Origin: Clostridiales bacterium
GTDB taxonomy: Bacteria > Bacillota > Clostridia > Oscillospirales > CAG-272
Assembly (NCBI GenBank): GCA_022791685.1
Contig: JAAVZO010000025.1
Span: forward strand, 1 to 64,000
DNA: 64,000 bases
Direction of reading: 5' to 3'
This document shows positions 29,731-40,797 of this stretch, piece by piece. The position numbers and the translations under genes are program-made. The first letter of the stretch is position 1. Each line of letters begins with the position of its first letter. The notes under the pieces were generated by a model. It worked only from the letters and a program-made list of their open reading frames with translations, was not told the DNA's origin and did no database searches.

Positions 29731-31547
29731 TCCACTGTTTTCAGCTTTGTTTCAATAGGAAGCCGCACAATAACGGTTGTACCTTCACCAAGACTGCTCT
29801 CCACCTCTATCGAGCCGCCGTGAGAATCAACGATCTCCTTCGCAATCGCAAGACCAAGTCCAGTGCCTCCGGTCTCACTTGTGCGCGACTTTTCGACACG
29901 ATAAAAACGTTCAAACAAATGAGGCAAATCCTCTTCTGGGATTCCTATTCCATTGTCTTTAACGAAAATCTCTACACCATCCGGATTGACATCATTTTTG
30001 CCATAAACACCGGCAAGCAGCTCTATCTTACCGCCCTCAGGAGTATATTTGATCGAATTAGAGATAACATTGATCAAAACCTGCTCAATGCGCTCCTTAT
30101 CCGCAGTGATAAATGGGAGTTCGTTCGCCGCAGTATACGAAAGTGAATGCTGATGCGCAGCCGCGTCTACCTTCATGACTTCACAGATATGATTAAGCAC
30201 CTTATCAATATCAAAGCTCTGAATATTCCATTTAGTGCGCTTGTTATCGAGACGTGACAGCACTAACAGATCCGAAACTATACGAGTCATACGGTCGCAC
30301 TCATCGACCGCCATATTGAGAAAGAATTCCTGCATATCCTGCTGCATATTCTTATCCGAAAGTATAGTCTCACACGCACCCTTGATACTCGTAAGCGGAG
30401 TGCGCATTTCGTGAGAAACGTTCGCGACGAATTCACGCCGCGACTTGTCAAGCTCATATCGTCCGGTCTCATCATGTATGACCGCAAGCACACCATTATG
30501 TGATACATTGTCAGCAGTATATCTCAGCCGTCCGAAGCTGACATCAAGCACCTTGCCGTCAAACATAATATCGCTGACACTGTAACCATCGCCCGAGCTT
30601 GACTCCGGACGGTCGACGTACTCGACATTAAAATCCAAGCTATAGTCAACACCAAATAAAGTCAGCAGTTTATTGAAATTGAAGCTGTCATCATACTTGT
30701 CACCGAGCAGGTCCATAAGACTCTGATTTATGTGCATGACTCGTCCATCCTCCGCAAAAGCAACCACACCGTCCCGGAGATAGGTAAATACCATCTCAAG
30801 CTTTCGATGTTCACCGGATACCTCTTCAATCGTACTTTTAAGGCGAGTTTTCATGTAATTGAAGGTATCGGTAAGAGTACCGATCTCGTCGTGCGAATGA
30901 ACGTCTATCTCATGTGAGAATTCGCCCGCCGCAACCAGCTTAGCGCCGCGGGTAAGACTCTGTATAGGCGATGTTATCGCCTTCGAGAGGAAGAATGCAA
31001 GTATAACTGCAAATATAAGTCCGAACATCAGCGCCTGAAGGATTATCGAAAACAGCCTCCATGTAAATTGCTGCATTTCATCCATCGTATCTTTAACATA
31101 TATAAGGCAGCTGCGGTCACCATTATCAAGCAGCAGCGCATAGTCGGCAAACTCCGAACCAAGCGGCTGCTTATTGACAGGCTCGCCGCTCATTGCCGCA
31201 AGCATATTTGCAGTCTTTTTCAGATTGCTGTCGTCAGACGACCCCTTTATGAGCTTTCCGTTTATATCAAGAATATAGAAATCACGGTAATTGTCAATAC
31301 CCAGCACACCCTGATATGAATCGAGTATCTTATATTGTTCCTCAGCAAATGAATCTGACCATAGCGCATCATATAGATCAGACATCAGCTGTCCGCTTTC
31401 AGAAAAGCTGCGGTCCATCTGAGTAGTAAACTCGTCCATATAGAAGCTGTTGACATTGTTTATCAGTATCGTTCCGATAACGCACATTACCGTTATCATA
31501 AATATAACTAAAATCAGAATGATCTTAAAATACAGGCTGTTGTACAT
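29727..31547 (-). CDS. walK: Cell-wall sensor histidine kinase WalK (HAMP-PAS-HisKA-HATPase)
   Basis: REFVANVSHEMRTPLTSIKGACETIL, HAMP, DNGIGIPEEDLPHLFERFYRVEKSRTSETGGTGLGLAI. Confidence 0.92.
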   Translation of the reverse strand: MYNSLYFKIILILVIFMITVMCVIGTILINNVNSFYMDEFTTQMDRSFSESGQLMSDLYDALWSDSFAEEQYKILDSYQGVLGIDNYRDFYILDINGKLIKGSSDDSNLKKTANMLAAMSGEPVNKQPLGSEFADYALLLDNGDRSCLIYVKDTMDEMQQFTWRLFSIILQALMFGLIFAVILAFFLSKAITSPIQSLTRGAKLVAAGEFSHEIDVHSHDEIGTLTDTFNYMKTRLKSTIEEVSGEHRKLEMVFTYLRDGVVAFAEDGRVMHINQSLMDLLGDKYDDSFNFNKLLTLFGVDYSLDFNVEYVDRPESSSGDGYSVSDIMFDGKVLDVSFGRLRYTADNVSHNGVLAVIHDETGRYELDKSRREFVANVSHEMRTPLTSIKGACETILSDKNMQQDMQEFFLNMAVDECDRMTRIVSDLLVLSRLDNKRTKWNIQSFDIDKVLNHICEVMKVDAAAHQHSLSYTAANELPFITADKERIEQVLINVISNSIKYTPEGGKIELLAGVYGKNDVNPDGVEIFVKDNGIGIPEEDLPHLFERFYRVEKSRTSETGGTGLGLAIAKEIVDSHGGSIEVESSLGEGTTVIVRLPIETKLKTVE

Positions 31548-31550
31548 AGT

Positions 31551-32264
31551 TTATTTTATATAATATCCAACACCGCGCTTAGTAAATAGATACTCTGGTT
31601 TGCTGGTGTCATGCTCAAGCTTCGAGCGAAGACGGCTCACGGTAACATCCACACTCGAGGTATCGCCGTAAAAGCCTTCATATCCCCAGACTTCTTCCAA
31701 AAGCTGCTCGCGAGAATATATGGTACCCTGATTTTTTGCCATAAAGCATAAAAGCTCATATTCCTTCTTGGTAAGCTCAAGCGGCTCATCGTCACGTGTG
31801 ACCTGATACTTAGCAGTATCAATAACAAGCGAACGTATAGTGATAACATCATTCTCGGATTCTGCGGCGGCATTCACCATTTCGTTAGATGAGCGCCTGA
31901 TATTAGCTTTGATACGTGCCATGAGTTCATTCATCGGGAACGGCTTTGTAACATAATCGTCCGCGCCTATGTCAAGCCCCATTACTTTGTCGACCTCTTC
32001 TACTCTTGCAGTTGCTATTATTATCGGAGTTGACAGCTTTTTTCGTATGCGGCGGCACACCTCAAAGCCATCCATCTTAGGCAGCATAAGGTCGAGCAGT
32101 ATCAGATCAAATGTACCTGTAAGCGCCTTTCTGAGCCCCTCCTCACCATCATTCGCTACCTCATAGGCATAACCAGCCTGCATAAGATTGTACGCAAGCA
32201 GCATTGCAATATTTTTCTCGTCCTCGACTACAAGAACGCGTTTCTTTTTTTCCTGCTCAGGCAT
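31551..32264 (-). CDS. walR: Response regulator WalR (OmpR family)
   Basis: VLVVEDEKNIAMLLAYNL, LLDLMLPKMDGFEVCRRIR, winged HTH EYELLCFMAKN, SVDVTVSRLRSKLE. Confidence 0.93.
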   Translation of the reverse strand: MPEQEKKKRVLVVEDEKNIAMLLAYNLMQAGYAYEVANDGEEGLRKALTGTFDLILLDLMLPKMDGFEVCRRIRKKLSTPIIIATARVEEVDKVMGLDIGADDYVTKPFPMNELMARIKANIRRSSNEMVNAAAESENDVITIRSLVIDTAKYQVTRDDEPLELTKKEYELLCFMAKNQGTIYSREQLLEEVWGYEGFYGDTSSVDVTVSRLRSKLEHDTSKPEYLFTKRGVGYYIK

Positions 32265-32327
32265 TAGAAATCCTCCATAAATATGTGTATTTAATATCAA
32301 GTCAGGTATCTGTTTGTCCTGCAATTA

Positions 32328-33599
32328 TTAGCTTATGACACTGTATTCATAATACGCCGGAACGATAGTGCGCACCTCGCAGACATCCGAATTTTCCGAT
32401 ATAAATTCAAGCACACCTCGAAGTATATCAGCCGCGTCTTCATTGTCGTGAATACGTATTACCGGCGTTGTGAAATCCCAAATTCCCTTAATGATCTGTT
32501 CGATTGCCGATGGAACATCTGCACCAGCACGAGCTTCAACGTTATAATCCCATACAAGATAACCGTTGTGATTCAATTCAAGCTCACAGAGCCTGTCAAA
32601 TCCAGAGAGACTCCACGAACCCTCGGGTGCTCGCCAGATGTGCGACTTCTGCTTTATCAGCGCACCAAGAAGCTCATTTTCAGCTTCAATATCTGCAAAT
32701 ATAGAATCAACATCTGTCAGCAATGCGCTGTCATGCGTCATAGTATGAAGCCCGACTGCACTCCCCGAACCGACTATGCGTGCAAGCAGCTGAGGATACT
32801 CCAAAGCATTTTCTCCAATAATGAAAAATGTTGCATTATATCCGAATTCACCCAGCACATCAAGTATTTCAGAGGTATATTTACCCGGGGAATCCTCAAT
32901 AGTGATATATATCGTTCTATCAGTGATCTGTGGTATCGGCTCAGTCGTTACAATCGGCTCTGTATCTGTTGAATCATCATTTGAAGTAACGGGAGGTGGA
33001 TTCGGAGGAATGTTATCGGTGTCGCTTTCGCTCTCAGTCTCTGTGGTTTCAGGAGGAAAGAAATCCGGATATTTACGCCGCAGCAGCTCCTCGAAGGTGT
33101 ACGTCTCGTTGCCGTCAGTAATTCTTATCGCGACCTCTCCAGTAACCGGACTTTTGATCTCCTCGTAACCAAGGTCGATCAGACGGCATATCTCAGCACC
33201 TGGGACATAATATTCTCCATAATACTGATGGGTTTTTAGATACATTCTCGTTCGGTCAGGCATAGCGGCAAAGTCACTCAAAAGGTCGAAGCTTATCCAT
33301 AGATCGCCATGCTCGATCATAAAGGTTTTAAAGTTCTTATAGGTCGTTACCCTTACATCCGGCAGCTGATGAAATAGTGTAGCTGGCAGGTAATGGATAT
33401 TGTATATATCAATTATTGGAAGGCGCTCTTGCTCGGTCCACGCACGGTCATTAAAGTAAAGCAGCGGATTTTCAACTGCACCATTTAGTTTTATCCGTGT
33501 AATCACAACCGTTCCTGCCATAATACATACGCAAACAAGTACGCTTATGAGCCTTGCAAGCTTACTTTTCATCTCAATCACCACGTTCGTCGATAACAT
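32328..33599 (-). CDS. Polysaccharide deacetylase domain protein, membrane anchored
   Basis: N-terminal TM; Thr/Glu/Pro linker; IYITIEDSPGKYTSEILDVLGEFGYNATFFIIGENA, GLHTMTHD. Confidence 0.75.
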   Translation of the reverse strand: MLSTNVVIEMKSKLARLISVLVCVCIMAGTVVITRIKLNGAVENPLLYFNDRAWTEQERLPIIDIYNIHYLPATLFHQLPDVRVTTYKNFKTFMIEHGDLWISFDLLSDFAAMPDRTRMYLKTHQYYGEYYVPGAEICRLIDLGYEEIKSPVTGEVAIRITDGNETYTFEELLRRKYPDFFPPETTETESESDTDNIPPNPPPVTSNDDSTDTEPIVTTEPIPQITDRTIYITIEDSPGKYTSEILDVLGEFGYNATFFIIGENALEYPQLLARIVGSGSAVGLHTMTHDSALLTDVDSIFADIEAENELLGALIKQKSHIWRAPEGSWSLSGFDRLCELELNHNGYLVWDYNVEARAGADVPSAIEQIIKGIWDFTTPVIRIHDNEDAADILRGVLEFISENSDVCEVRTIVPAYYEYSVIS

Positions 33600-34686
33600 A
33601 TGCGACCGCTAAATCGACTACCATACCATAGCTCTTTTCACCTGCGGTCTGTCCCTGCGCTTTGAGGTAGGTGTCATTCAATGTACTGCTTACATTAGCC
33701 GCAACATTTTCACGATATTTTTCAAAAAAGGCATTGTACGCCCGCATTTCATAAATCGCACGCATATCGAGTGAGTTGTAAACCTCAGCAAATGTATCAT
33801 AATCGGCAGAATACAGCGCAGAATTGAGATACTCATACATATTCATATATCCGCTGTAGCGAATGTACGGGTCGTCCGACTCGCAGCAGACTAAAAACGC
33901 CACGAAATTTGCCTCATTCTCCGGCAGTACTCCGCGCTGATGCGCAAGCTCATGAGCCGCAGTAAAAGGCAAATTGTAGTCCGGGAAATTAACATTCAGA
34001 TTCGCCTCACCTGTATAGTAGGTGTACATTCCAGACATATGCGTATATGTCATCGCTTCTGACAGGCTTACCTGCTTGACGCGTGACCATAGCCGCGGTA
34101 TAAATGAATATTTTTCAGAAAGCTTATCATAAGCCTCAAGCAGCTTATCGTTCATCTCTGACACTGAATACGGCATAACAGAGCTGCCGCCATAGCGGAA
34201 CTCTACCTCGCCAAGCTCAGCATTCATCTTTTCGATCATATACTCAGCCGTCACTCTAAGCTGTTCAACGCTTACTGGCTGGCGGTTCAGTCCAAGCTTA
34301 GCTGCAAGTGTCGAACCATTATAAGCCACAGAAGTAGTCATAACGAACATCGAATACATAAGCGCGACTACCGATGCAAGCGAAACCAGATAACGTACTG
34401 CATCGCGCATACTGCGGCGAACCCGCTTGACACATAGCACGATTAAAATTATGCAGATGACCGGAAGTGAAATTATTATACATTCCGCTACAGAAAATGG
34501 AATAAGGTTAGTGATCATCGCCATAAGTCCACGGAAAAACGAGCTTATATAGCGATTGAAAAAATCAGAAAATGGCACTGACAGCTCTGAAATGATGTGT
34601 ATTATGACAGAAAGTATTGCAAAGATAAACAGTACAAGTGAAACTATCGGACAGTAGGTTTTTATTGTATTCTTTAGCTTTTCCAT
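33574..34686 (-). CDS. DUF3810-type membrane protein
   Basis: Three N-terminal TM segments; AHELAHQRGVLPENEANFVAFLVC metallopeptidase-like HExxH motif. Confidence 0.8.
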   Translation of the reverse strand: MEKLKNTIKTYCPIVSLVLFIFAILSVIIHIISELSVPFSDFFNRYISSFFRGLMAMITNLIPFSVAECIIISLPVICIILIVLCVKRVRRSMRDAVRYLVSLASVVALMYSMFVMTTSVAYNGSTLAAKLGLNRQPVSVEQLRVTAEYMIEKMNAELGEVEFRYGGSSVMPYSVSEMNDKLLEAYDKLSEKYSFIPRLWSRVKQVSLSEAMTYTHMSGMYTYYTGEANLNVNFPDYNLPFTAAHELAHQRGVLPENEANFVAFLVCCESDDPYIRYSGYMNMYEYLNSALYSADYDTFAEVYNSLDMRAIYEMRAYNAFFEKYRENVAANVSSTLNDTYLKAQGQTAGEKSYGMVVDLAVAYVIDERGD

Positions 34687-34689
34687 AAC

Positions 34690-35649
34690 TTAATATAATA
34701 ATTCTGCTCCTTTATTTATTTCGGCAAAGTTTACTTTACTGCATAGCCGCTGCATATCATCCGGAAGCTTCGCACACAGCGTCTGACTCCGGTCGTTATA
34801 TTCAATAACCAGTGACGCAGCATGAAGCGCATGACGGTCGATCATATTATCGAGTTCTGTAGGGGTTGTTTCTGCGCTGCCGTAAAGCCCGTCACCAACG
34901 ATAGGAGTACCGATATGTGCGAAATGCACTCTCAGCTGATGTGTGCGCCCAGTAACAGGTTCAGCCCGCACGATCGACGCATTTTCACCAGCAGATATAA
35001 CCTCGTAAGAGGTAATCGCCGACTTCGCATCAGGCATATCTGATGAAGCGACCTCACGCAAAATTATCGTCGCTTCACGACGACGTATCGGCGCATTTAT
35101 TATTCCTTGCTGTTCACTTGGCATCCCATTCAGCACCGCAATGTATGTCTTGTGTATTCTACCTGACTGCATAAGTGAAGACAGCTCAGAAGCGGCATAC
35201 TGATTTTTTGCTGCAAGTACTATTCCGCTCGTATCACGGTCAAGACGATTGATCGCACGAAAAACAAATGGTATACCGCGCGATTTGTAATAATATGCAA
35301 GCCCATTCGCGAGCGTGTCAGTAAAATGTCCAAGCGACGGATGAGTCGGAATACCAGCGGGCTTGTTGAGGGCGATCATATCGTCGTCTTCGTATATTAT
35401 ATCAAGCGGCATTTCAGTCGGTATCAGCTGCTCGTTTTCATCTTCAATATTATCATTTACCTGAAGGGCGAGCTCATCACCGGTATGAAGAATGTGTCTG
35501 ACCGTAGCGTGCTGACCATTTACAGTTATGCCGCTCTCAGTCTTTTTCAGACGTGTGATAAGCGCTCTCGATATATTATTTTTATAAAGCCAATCCTTCA
35601 CTGTTCTTCCATCAAAGCTATCAGTTATCTTGATCCGCACGTTAGACAC
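34690..35649 (-). CDS. RluA family pseudouridine synthase
   Basis: S4-like N-terminus; RAINRLDRDTSGIVLAAKN, GRTHQLRVHFAHIGTPIVGDGLYG. Confidence 0.93.
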   Translation of the reverse strand: MSNVRIKITDSFDGRTVKDWLYKNNISRALITRLKKTESGITVNGQHATVRHILHTGDELALQVNDNIEDENEQLIPTEMPLDIIYEDDDMIALNKPAGIPTHPSLGHFTDTLANGLAYYYKSRGIPFVFRAINRLDRDTSGIVLAAKNQYAASELSSLMQSGRIHKTYIAVLNGMPSEQQGIINAPIRRREATIILREVASSDMPDAKSAITSYEVISAGENASIVRAEPVTGRTHQLRVHFAHIGTPIVGDGLYGSAETTPTELDNMIDRHALHAASLVIEYNDRSQTLCAKLPDDMQRLCSKVNFAEINKGAELLY

Positions 35650-35774
35650 TCCATTAAAGTATAATCAAAGATATTATACCATCAAACACAGGCAATATCA
35701 AGAGATATTTGATGAATTATTTTTATCCATCAAAAATTCACTAAAAATATATTGAATAAATGTCGTTTATTCCA

Positions 35775-35804
35775 TTGACACACCGAAATAGTTTGTGATA
35801 TAAT
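35775..35804 (+). promoter_or_regulatory. Promoter
   Basis: TTGACA - 18 nt - TATAAT. Confidence 0.65.
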
Positions 35805-35861
35805 ATAGTTAAAGGAGATCTTTACATATCTCCACAAAAAATTATATAGAGGTATTTTATC

Positions 35862-36416
35862 ATGGCAAAATGTACCAAATGCGGTGCAGAGCTTGAAGAG
35901 GGAGCGAAATTCTGCCCTTCCTGCGGCGAAAAACAGGGTGAGCAGACCTCCGACAGCACTGCTGCAAGCTCCAGCAAAAAGAATACATCATTTTCTACTG
36001 CTGATGTAAGCGCTGCATTCAACAAATTCAACGACACCGAGGATTCCACTAATGACTTCGACGAGTCCGACATCAACTCAAACAAAGTTATGGGCATACT
36101 CGCATATCTGTCGTGGCTCGTTATCATCCCGCTGATCGCAGCTCCGCACTCTAAGTTCGCACGTTTCCACGTAAATCAGGGACTCGTTCTGGCTATCTTT
36201 GAGATAGTATGGGGCGTTGTGCTTGGTGTGATCAGCACCATTCTGCACATTGTTCTGGGACTCATATTCCTTGGATGGCTTGCACGAATCATTACTTCGA
36301 TACTCGGACTTGTCAGCCTTGCGTTCCTTGTTATGTCTATCATCGGTATCGTCAACGTTGCAAACGGAAAGGCTAAGCGTCTCCCGGTCATCGGCAACAT
36401 CACCATTATCAAATAA
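35862..36416 (+). CDS. Zinc-ribbon and DUF4870-like membrane protein
   Basis: CTKCGAELEEGAKFCPSCGEK; GILAYLSWLVIIPLIAAPHSKFARFHVNQGLVLAI. Confidence 0.78.
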   Translation: MAKCTKCGAELEEGAKFCPSCGEKQGEQTSDSTAASSSKKNTSFSTADVSAAFNKFNDTEDSTNDFDESDINSNKVMGILAYLSWLVIIPLIAAPHSKFARFHVNQGLVLAIFEIVWGVVLGVISTILHIVLGLIFLGWLARIITSILGLVSLAFLVMSIIGIVNVANGKAKRLPVIGNITIIK

Positions 36417-36464
36417 GAAATACATAATACTTCCCATCATTTCAGAAAGGAATGATACATAAAT

Positions 36465-37139
36465 ATGCAGTACAAAATTTTAGGCGAACCGCTTCCAGTG
36501 GTCGTATGCTCAGTAGCTGAAGGCGAATCGCTCATCACAGAGCGCGGCAGCATGAGCTGGATGTCCCCGAACATGGATATGCAGACAACATCGAACGGTG
36601 GTATTGGAAAAGCTATCGGACGTATGTTTGCTGGTGAAGCAATGTTCCAAAACCGTTACACCGCCAAAAACGGTCCGGGTGAAATTGCATTTGCGTCGAG
36701 CTTTCCAGGCTCGATCCGCGCTTTTGAGATAACTCCCGATAAGCCTATTATTGTACAAAAGAGCGGATTTCTTGCGAGTGAAGAAGGCGTTACTCTTTCA
36801 GTGCATTTTCAGAAAAAAATCGCATCCGGACTTTTCGGCGGTGAAGGCTTCATAATGCAGAAGCTGAGCGGAAATGGTATCGCATTTATCGAAATCGACG
36901 GCTACGCCTGCGAATACACGCTTGCCGAAGGTCAGTCTATGATAGTTGATACCGGCTATCTCGCAGCTATGGATGCTACCTGCTCAATCGAGATCGTGAC
37001 AGTCCCGGGTGTTAAAAATGTACTGTTCGGCGGTGAGGGATTATTCAATACCGTTGTACACGGTCCGGGTAAGATATTGCTCCAAACTCTGCCGATAACC
37101 GCAGTTGCCGGAAGCCTCAGCGGCTTATTCAGTAAGTAG
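36465..37139 (+). CDS. AIM24/TIGR00266 family protein
   Basis: YKILGEPLPVVVCSVAEGESLITERGSMSWMSPNMDMQT; GPGKILLQTLP. Confidence 0.82.
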   Translation: MQYKILGEPLPVVVCSVAEGESLITERGSMSWMSPNMDMQTTSNGGIGKAIGRMFAGEAMFQNRYTAKNGPGEIAFASSFPGSIRAFEITPDKPIIVQKSGFLASEEGVTLSVHFQKKIASGLFGGEGFIMQKLSGNGIAFIEIDGYACEYTLAEGQSMIVDTGYLAAMDATCSIEIVTVPGVKNVLFGGEGLFNTVVHGPGKILLQTLPITAVAGSLSGLFSK

Positions 37140-37147
37140 GTCATAAA

Positions 37148-37375
37148 ATGTACTTACTTTCAGAAGATAAGCAGGTTCTAATGGAATTTGAACGCATAGA
37201 TATATCGAAAAATCTTACTGCAAAAAAAGATGAAAAGTACGTGCTTGTCGCAACCGGAAGAACGCCTGTAAATCAAAAGGTGATCGCAGCATACCCCGAT
37301 GAAGAAAGCGCAAAGAATGCAATAATTGACATTATGATAGCGCTGAATCAGGGCAGAGCGGTATACGAATTATAA
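37148..37375 (+). CDS. Hypothetical 75-aa protein downstream of AIM24-like gene
   Basis: ORF 8 nt after the preceding stop, followed by a terminator. Confidence 0.6.
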   Translation: MYLLSEDKQVLMEFERIDISKNLTAKKDEKYVLVATGRTPVNQKVIAAYPDEESAKNAIIDIMIALNQGRAVYEL

Positions 37376-37380
37376 AAATT

Positions 37381-37413
37381 GCGTCGGTCTCAGTAAACGA
37401 GACCGACGCTTTT
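37381..37413. terminator. Intrinsic terminator between convergent operons
   Basis: GCGTCGGTCTC/GAGACCGACGC stem with TTTTT. Confidence 0.85.
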
Positions 37414-37431
37414 TATATGTTTGTATGTATA

Positions 37432-38205
37432 TTATCGTATTGCACCCTTCATGCTGCGAACATATTCTGCAACATAAGGTACAGCCTCTTTTCCGTATTT
37501 TCCGACCAGCTTCACAATAGCTGAACCGACGATCACACCGTCAGCTGACTCTGCCATCTTCTTCGCCTGCTCTGGAGTCGAAATGCCAAAGCCGATCGCA
37601 CACGGTACATTGGGATTAGCCGCGCGAACAAGTGATACCATCGCACCGACATCAGTAGTTATATTGCTGCGTGTTCCGGTAACTCCAAGCGATGATACAC
37701 AGTATACAAATCCCTCGGCTTCTTTAGCTATGCGGGTCACGCGGTCATGCGAGGTCGGGGCGATAAGGCTCACAAAATCGATACCATATTTGCGAAATAT
37801 TGCCGCAAACTCTTCCTTTTCCTCAAATGGAACATCAGGAAGAATAATTCCGTCCATGCCGATCTCAGCTGCTGTCGAAGCAAAGCGCTCGATCCCGTAT
37901 GAAAATACCACATTCGCATAAGTCATAAATGCGAGTGGAACGTCGGTATCACGGCGCAATTCTCTGACCATATCAAATATCTTATCAGTAGTAACTCCAC
38001 CACTAAGCGCACGGATATTTGCCTCCTGAATAACCGGACCTTCAGCGGTCGGGTCAGAGAACGGAATGCCGAGCTCAATAAGATCCGCACCACTTTTCGC
38101 CATCTCGAGAACGAGAGCGGCGGTAGTCACAAGGTCTGGGTCGCCGCAGGTTATAAAGGCAACAAATGCCTTACCGTTTTTAAATGCACGTTCAAGCTTA
38201 CTCAT
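37432..38205 (-). CDS. trpA: Tryptophan synthase alpha chain
   Basis: [43 protein letters not shown]. Confidence 0.95.
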   Translation of the reverse strand: MSKLERAFKNGKAFVAFITCGDPDLVTTAALVLEMAKSGADLIELGIPFSDPTAEGPVIQEANIRALSGGVTTDKIFDMVRELRRDTDVPLAFMTYANVVFSYGIERFASTAAEIGMDGIILPDVPFEEKEEFAAIFRKYGIDFVSLIAPTSHDRVTRIAKEAEGFVYCVSSLGVTGTRSNITTDVGAMVSLVRAANPNVPCAIGFGISTPEQAKKMAESADGVIVGSAIVKLVGKYGKEAVPYVAEYVRSMKGAIR

Positions 38206-39400
38206 GTATATCCTCACCTCTATATCTCGCGATTGCCGCGCAGTCCTTGTCTCCACGTCCCGATATGTTTATTACTATTATTTTATCCTTGTCCATCTGC
38301 GGCGCTAATTTCATCGCATACGCCACCGCATGAGCCGATTCAATAGCGGGTATGATTCCCTCCATGCGGCTCAGATACTCGAACGCATTTACCGCTTCGT
38401 CATCGGTTATCGCAACATAGTCGCAGCGTCCAATATCGTGCAGCCATGCGTGCTCTGGTCCGATTCCGGGATAGTCAAGTCCGGCCGAAATTGAATACAC
38501 CGGCGCGATCTGTCCATATTCATCCTGACAGAAATAAGACTTCATACCGTGAAAAATGCCGAGCTTTCCAGTACTTATCGTAGCTGCGGTTTCAAACGTA
38601 TCAATACCGCGTCCGGCAGCCTCGCAGCCGATGAGCTTCACAGACTTGTCCTCAATGAAGTTGTAGAACGCGCCCATTGCATTACTTCCACCACCGACAC
38701 AGGCGATCACCGCGTCCGGAAGTCTGCCTTCCTTTTCAAGCATTTGCTGCTTTATCTCGCGCGAAATTACAGACTGGAAATCGCGAACTATCATCGGAAA
38801 TGGGTGCGGTCCCATGACTGAGCCAAGACAATAATGTGTATCGTCAATACGGTTGGTCCACTCGCGCATGGCCTCAGATACCGCGTCCTTTAAAGTACCA
38901 GTGCCGCTGTCTACCGGAACGACCGTCGCACCAAGCAAACGCATACGATATACGTTTAGCGCCTGACGCTCAGTGTCCTCTCGTCCCATGAATACTACGC
39001 ATTCCATATTCATAAGTGCTGCCGCAGTAGCTGTAGCAACTCCGTGCTGACCAGCGCCAGTCTCTGCGATAAGGCGGGTCTTGCCCATCTTTTTAGCAAG
39101 CAGCGCCTGACCAAGTACATTGTTTATCTTGTGCGAGCCGGTATGATTGAGGTCCTCGCGTTTCAGATATATCTTAGCTCCGCCGAGATCCTTCGACATC
39201 TTTTCTGCGTAATACAGCAAGCTTGGACGACCGGCATAATCGTTAAGTAGTGCGGTGAATTCACGCTGAAACTCCGAATCATTTTTATAGTGCTCATAAG
39301 CTTCCTCAAGCTCTATGACCGCATTCATCAATGTTTCAGGTATATATTGTCCTCCGTGTGTTCCGAAGCGCCCGTTAATTGGTTCCATAATATTCTCCAT
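38198..39400 (-). CDS. trpB: Tryptophan synthase beta chain
   Basis: [49 protein letters not shown]. Confidence 0.97.
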   Translation of the reverse strand: MENIMEPINGRFGTHGGQYIPETLMNAVIELEEAYEHYKNDSEFQREFTALLNDYAGRPSLLYYAEKMSKDLGGAKIYLKREDLNHTGSHKINNVLGQALLAKKMGKTRLIAETGAGQHGVATATAAALMNMECVVFMGREDTERQALNVYRMRLLGATVVPVDSGTGTLKDAVSEAMREWTNRIDDTHYCLGSVMGPHPFPMIVRDFQSVISREIKQQMLEKEGRLPDAVIACVGGGSNAMGAFYNFIEDKSVKLIGCEAAGRGIDTFETAATISTGKLGIFHGMKSYFCQDEYGQIAPVYSISAGLDYPGIGPEHAWLHDIGRCDYVAITDDEAVNAFEYLSRMEGIIPAIESAHAVAYAMKLAPQMDKDKIIVINISGRGDKDCAAIARYRGEDIHE

Positions 39401-40011
39401 TATATATTTTTTAATTTCCGTACAGCTGAAATAAACTCAGCCATTTTCTGCTCATCCTTAAAACCATCTGTTTCAACCCCTGAGCTTGTGTCCACCGCAT
39501 ATGGATGACAGAGCCTCAAAGCCGATTCAACATTAGCCGGATTCAGTCCACCAGCAAGAATAAACTCTCGCTTGACACTGTCAAGCAGCGACCAGTCAAA
39601 CGCAGTTCCTGTACCGCCTGCGCCATTGTCAAGCAGCACGATATCCGCATTTGATTCGTTCGCACGTGCTATGTCCTCACCGCAGTCGACACGAAACGCC
39701 TGTATTATCGGCAGGCTCGTTTTGGCTCTAAGTCTTGAAATATAACAATTATCCTCGTGACCATGCAGCTGAATTACATCGATTATCCTGCTCTTGCAAA
39801 GCGATACAATATAATCAATATCTGCATCAACGAACACTCCGACTGCACGAATACTGCTGTCAAGCCGCGACTTTAACTCAGCCGCACGCTCAAAATTTAC
39901 GTATCGTTTGCTTCTTTCAGCAAACACAAATCCGATAAAATCAGGCTTAAGATAATTGGCATAATCTATATCAATATTGCGTAAGAGTCCGCATATCTTG
40001 ATTTTCGTCAC
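39400..40011 (-). CDS. trpF: Phosphoribosylanthranilate isomerase
   Basis: [46 protein letters not shown]. Confidence 0.94.
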   Translation of the reverse strand: MTKIKICGLLRNIDIDYANYLKPDFIGFVFAERSKRYVNFERAAELKSRLDSSIRAVGVFVDADIDYIVSLCKSRIIDVIQLHGHEDNCYISRLRAKTSLPIIQAFRVDCGEDIARANESNADIVLLDNGAGGTGTAFDWSLLDSVKREFILAGGLNPANVESALRLCHPYAVDTSSGVETDGFKDEQKMAEFISAVRKLKNI

Positions 40012-40796
40012 TTTGAATCCCTCAGCAAATCAAGCATTTGCCGCTTATCCGCCGCACGCATAAGCGTTTCGCCAATAAGCACACCATCAACTCCGACCTT
40101 GCGCAGTACCGAAATATCCTCCGGCGACTTGACACCCGATTCGGATATATACAATACCTCTGGCGGTACAAGCTCACGCAGTCGAGCTGCATTAGAAAAA
40201 TCGACTGAAAAATCCTTCAAATTCCGATTATTTACACCAATGATCTTAGCTCCAGCAGCTACCGCCGACGCTATCTCACTATCATCATGCGTCTCCACCA
40301 ACGCCGCAAGCTTTAAATCATTGCAAATCGTTAGATAACGTTCGATAACCGAGGTATCAAGCAGTGCACAGATAAGCAAAACCGCGTCCGCCCCCATCAG
40401 CTTCGCCTGATATATTTGATACTCGTCGACCGTGAAATCCTTTCTCAGCATAGGCGTAGCTATTTCACGGCGAATATCACAGAATATTTCGTCCGACCCA
40501 AGAAACCACTTAGGTTCGGTAAGGCATGATACACAGTCCGCACCCGCCGATTCATATTCCTTCGCTATTGAAAGATACGGAAAATCCTCAGATATAACGC
40601 CCTTAGACGGCGACGCTTTCTTAACTTCGCAGATAAAGCTTATTCCCTCTCGCCGCAGAGCCGACTCGAATCGCTCTTTGCCGTCAATAGCTATCGAGCC
40701 GCAGCGCTCCTTCAATTCGTCAAGGCTTACTTTAGCTTTGTCCGTCATCACACGCTCACGCGCATAATCGGCAATTGTATTTAATATCGTCCGCAT
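40008..40796 (-). CDS. trpC: Indole-3-glycerol phosphate synthase
   Basis: FICEVKKASPSKGVI, IIGVNNRNLKDFSVD, SESGV. Confidence 0.95.
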   Translation of the reverse strand: MRTILNTIADYARERVMTDKAKVSLDELKERCGSIAIDGKERFESALRREGISFICEVKKASPSKGVISEDFPYLSIAKEYESAGADCVSCLTEPKWFLGSDEIFCDIRREIATPMLRKDFTVDEYQIYQAKLMGADAVLLICALLDTSVIERYLTICNDLKLAALVETHDDSEIASAVAAGAKIIGVNNRNLKDFSVDFSNAARLRELVPPEVLYISESGVKSPEDISVLRKVGVDGVLIGETLMRAADKRQMLDLLRDSK

Positions 40797-40797
40797 A

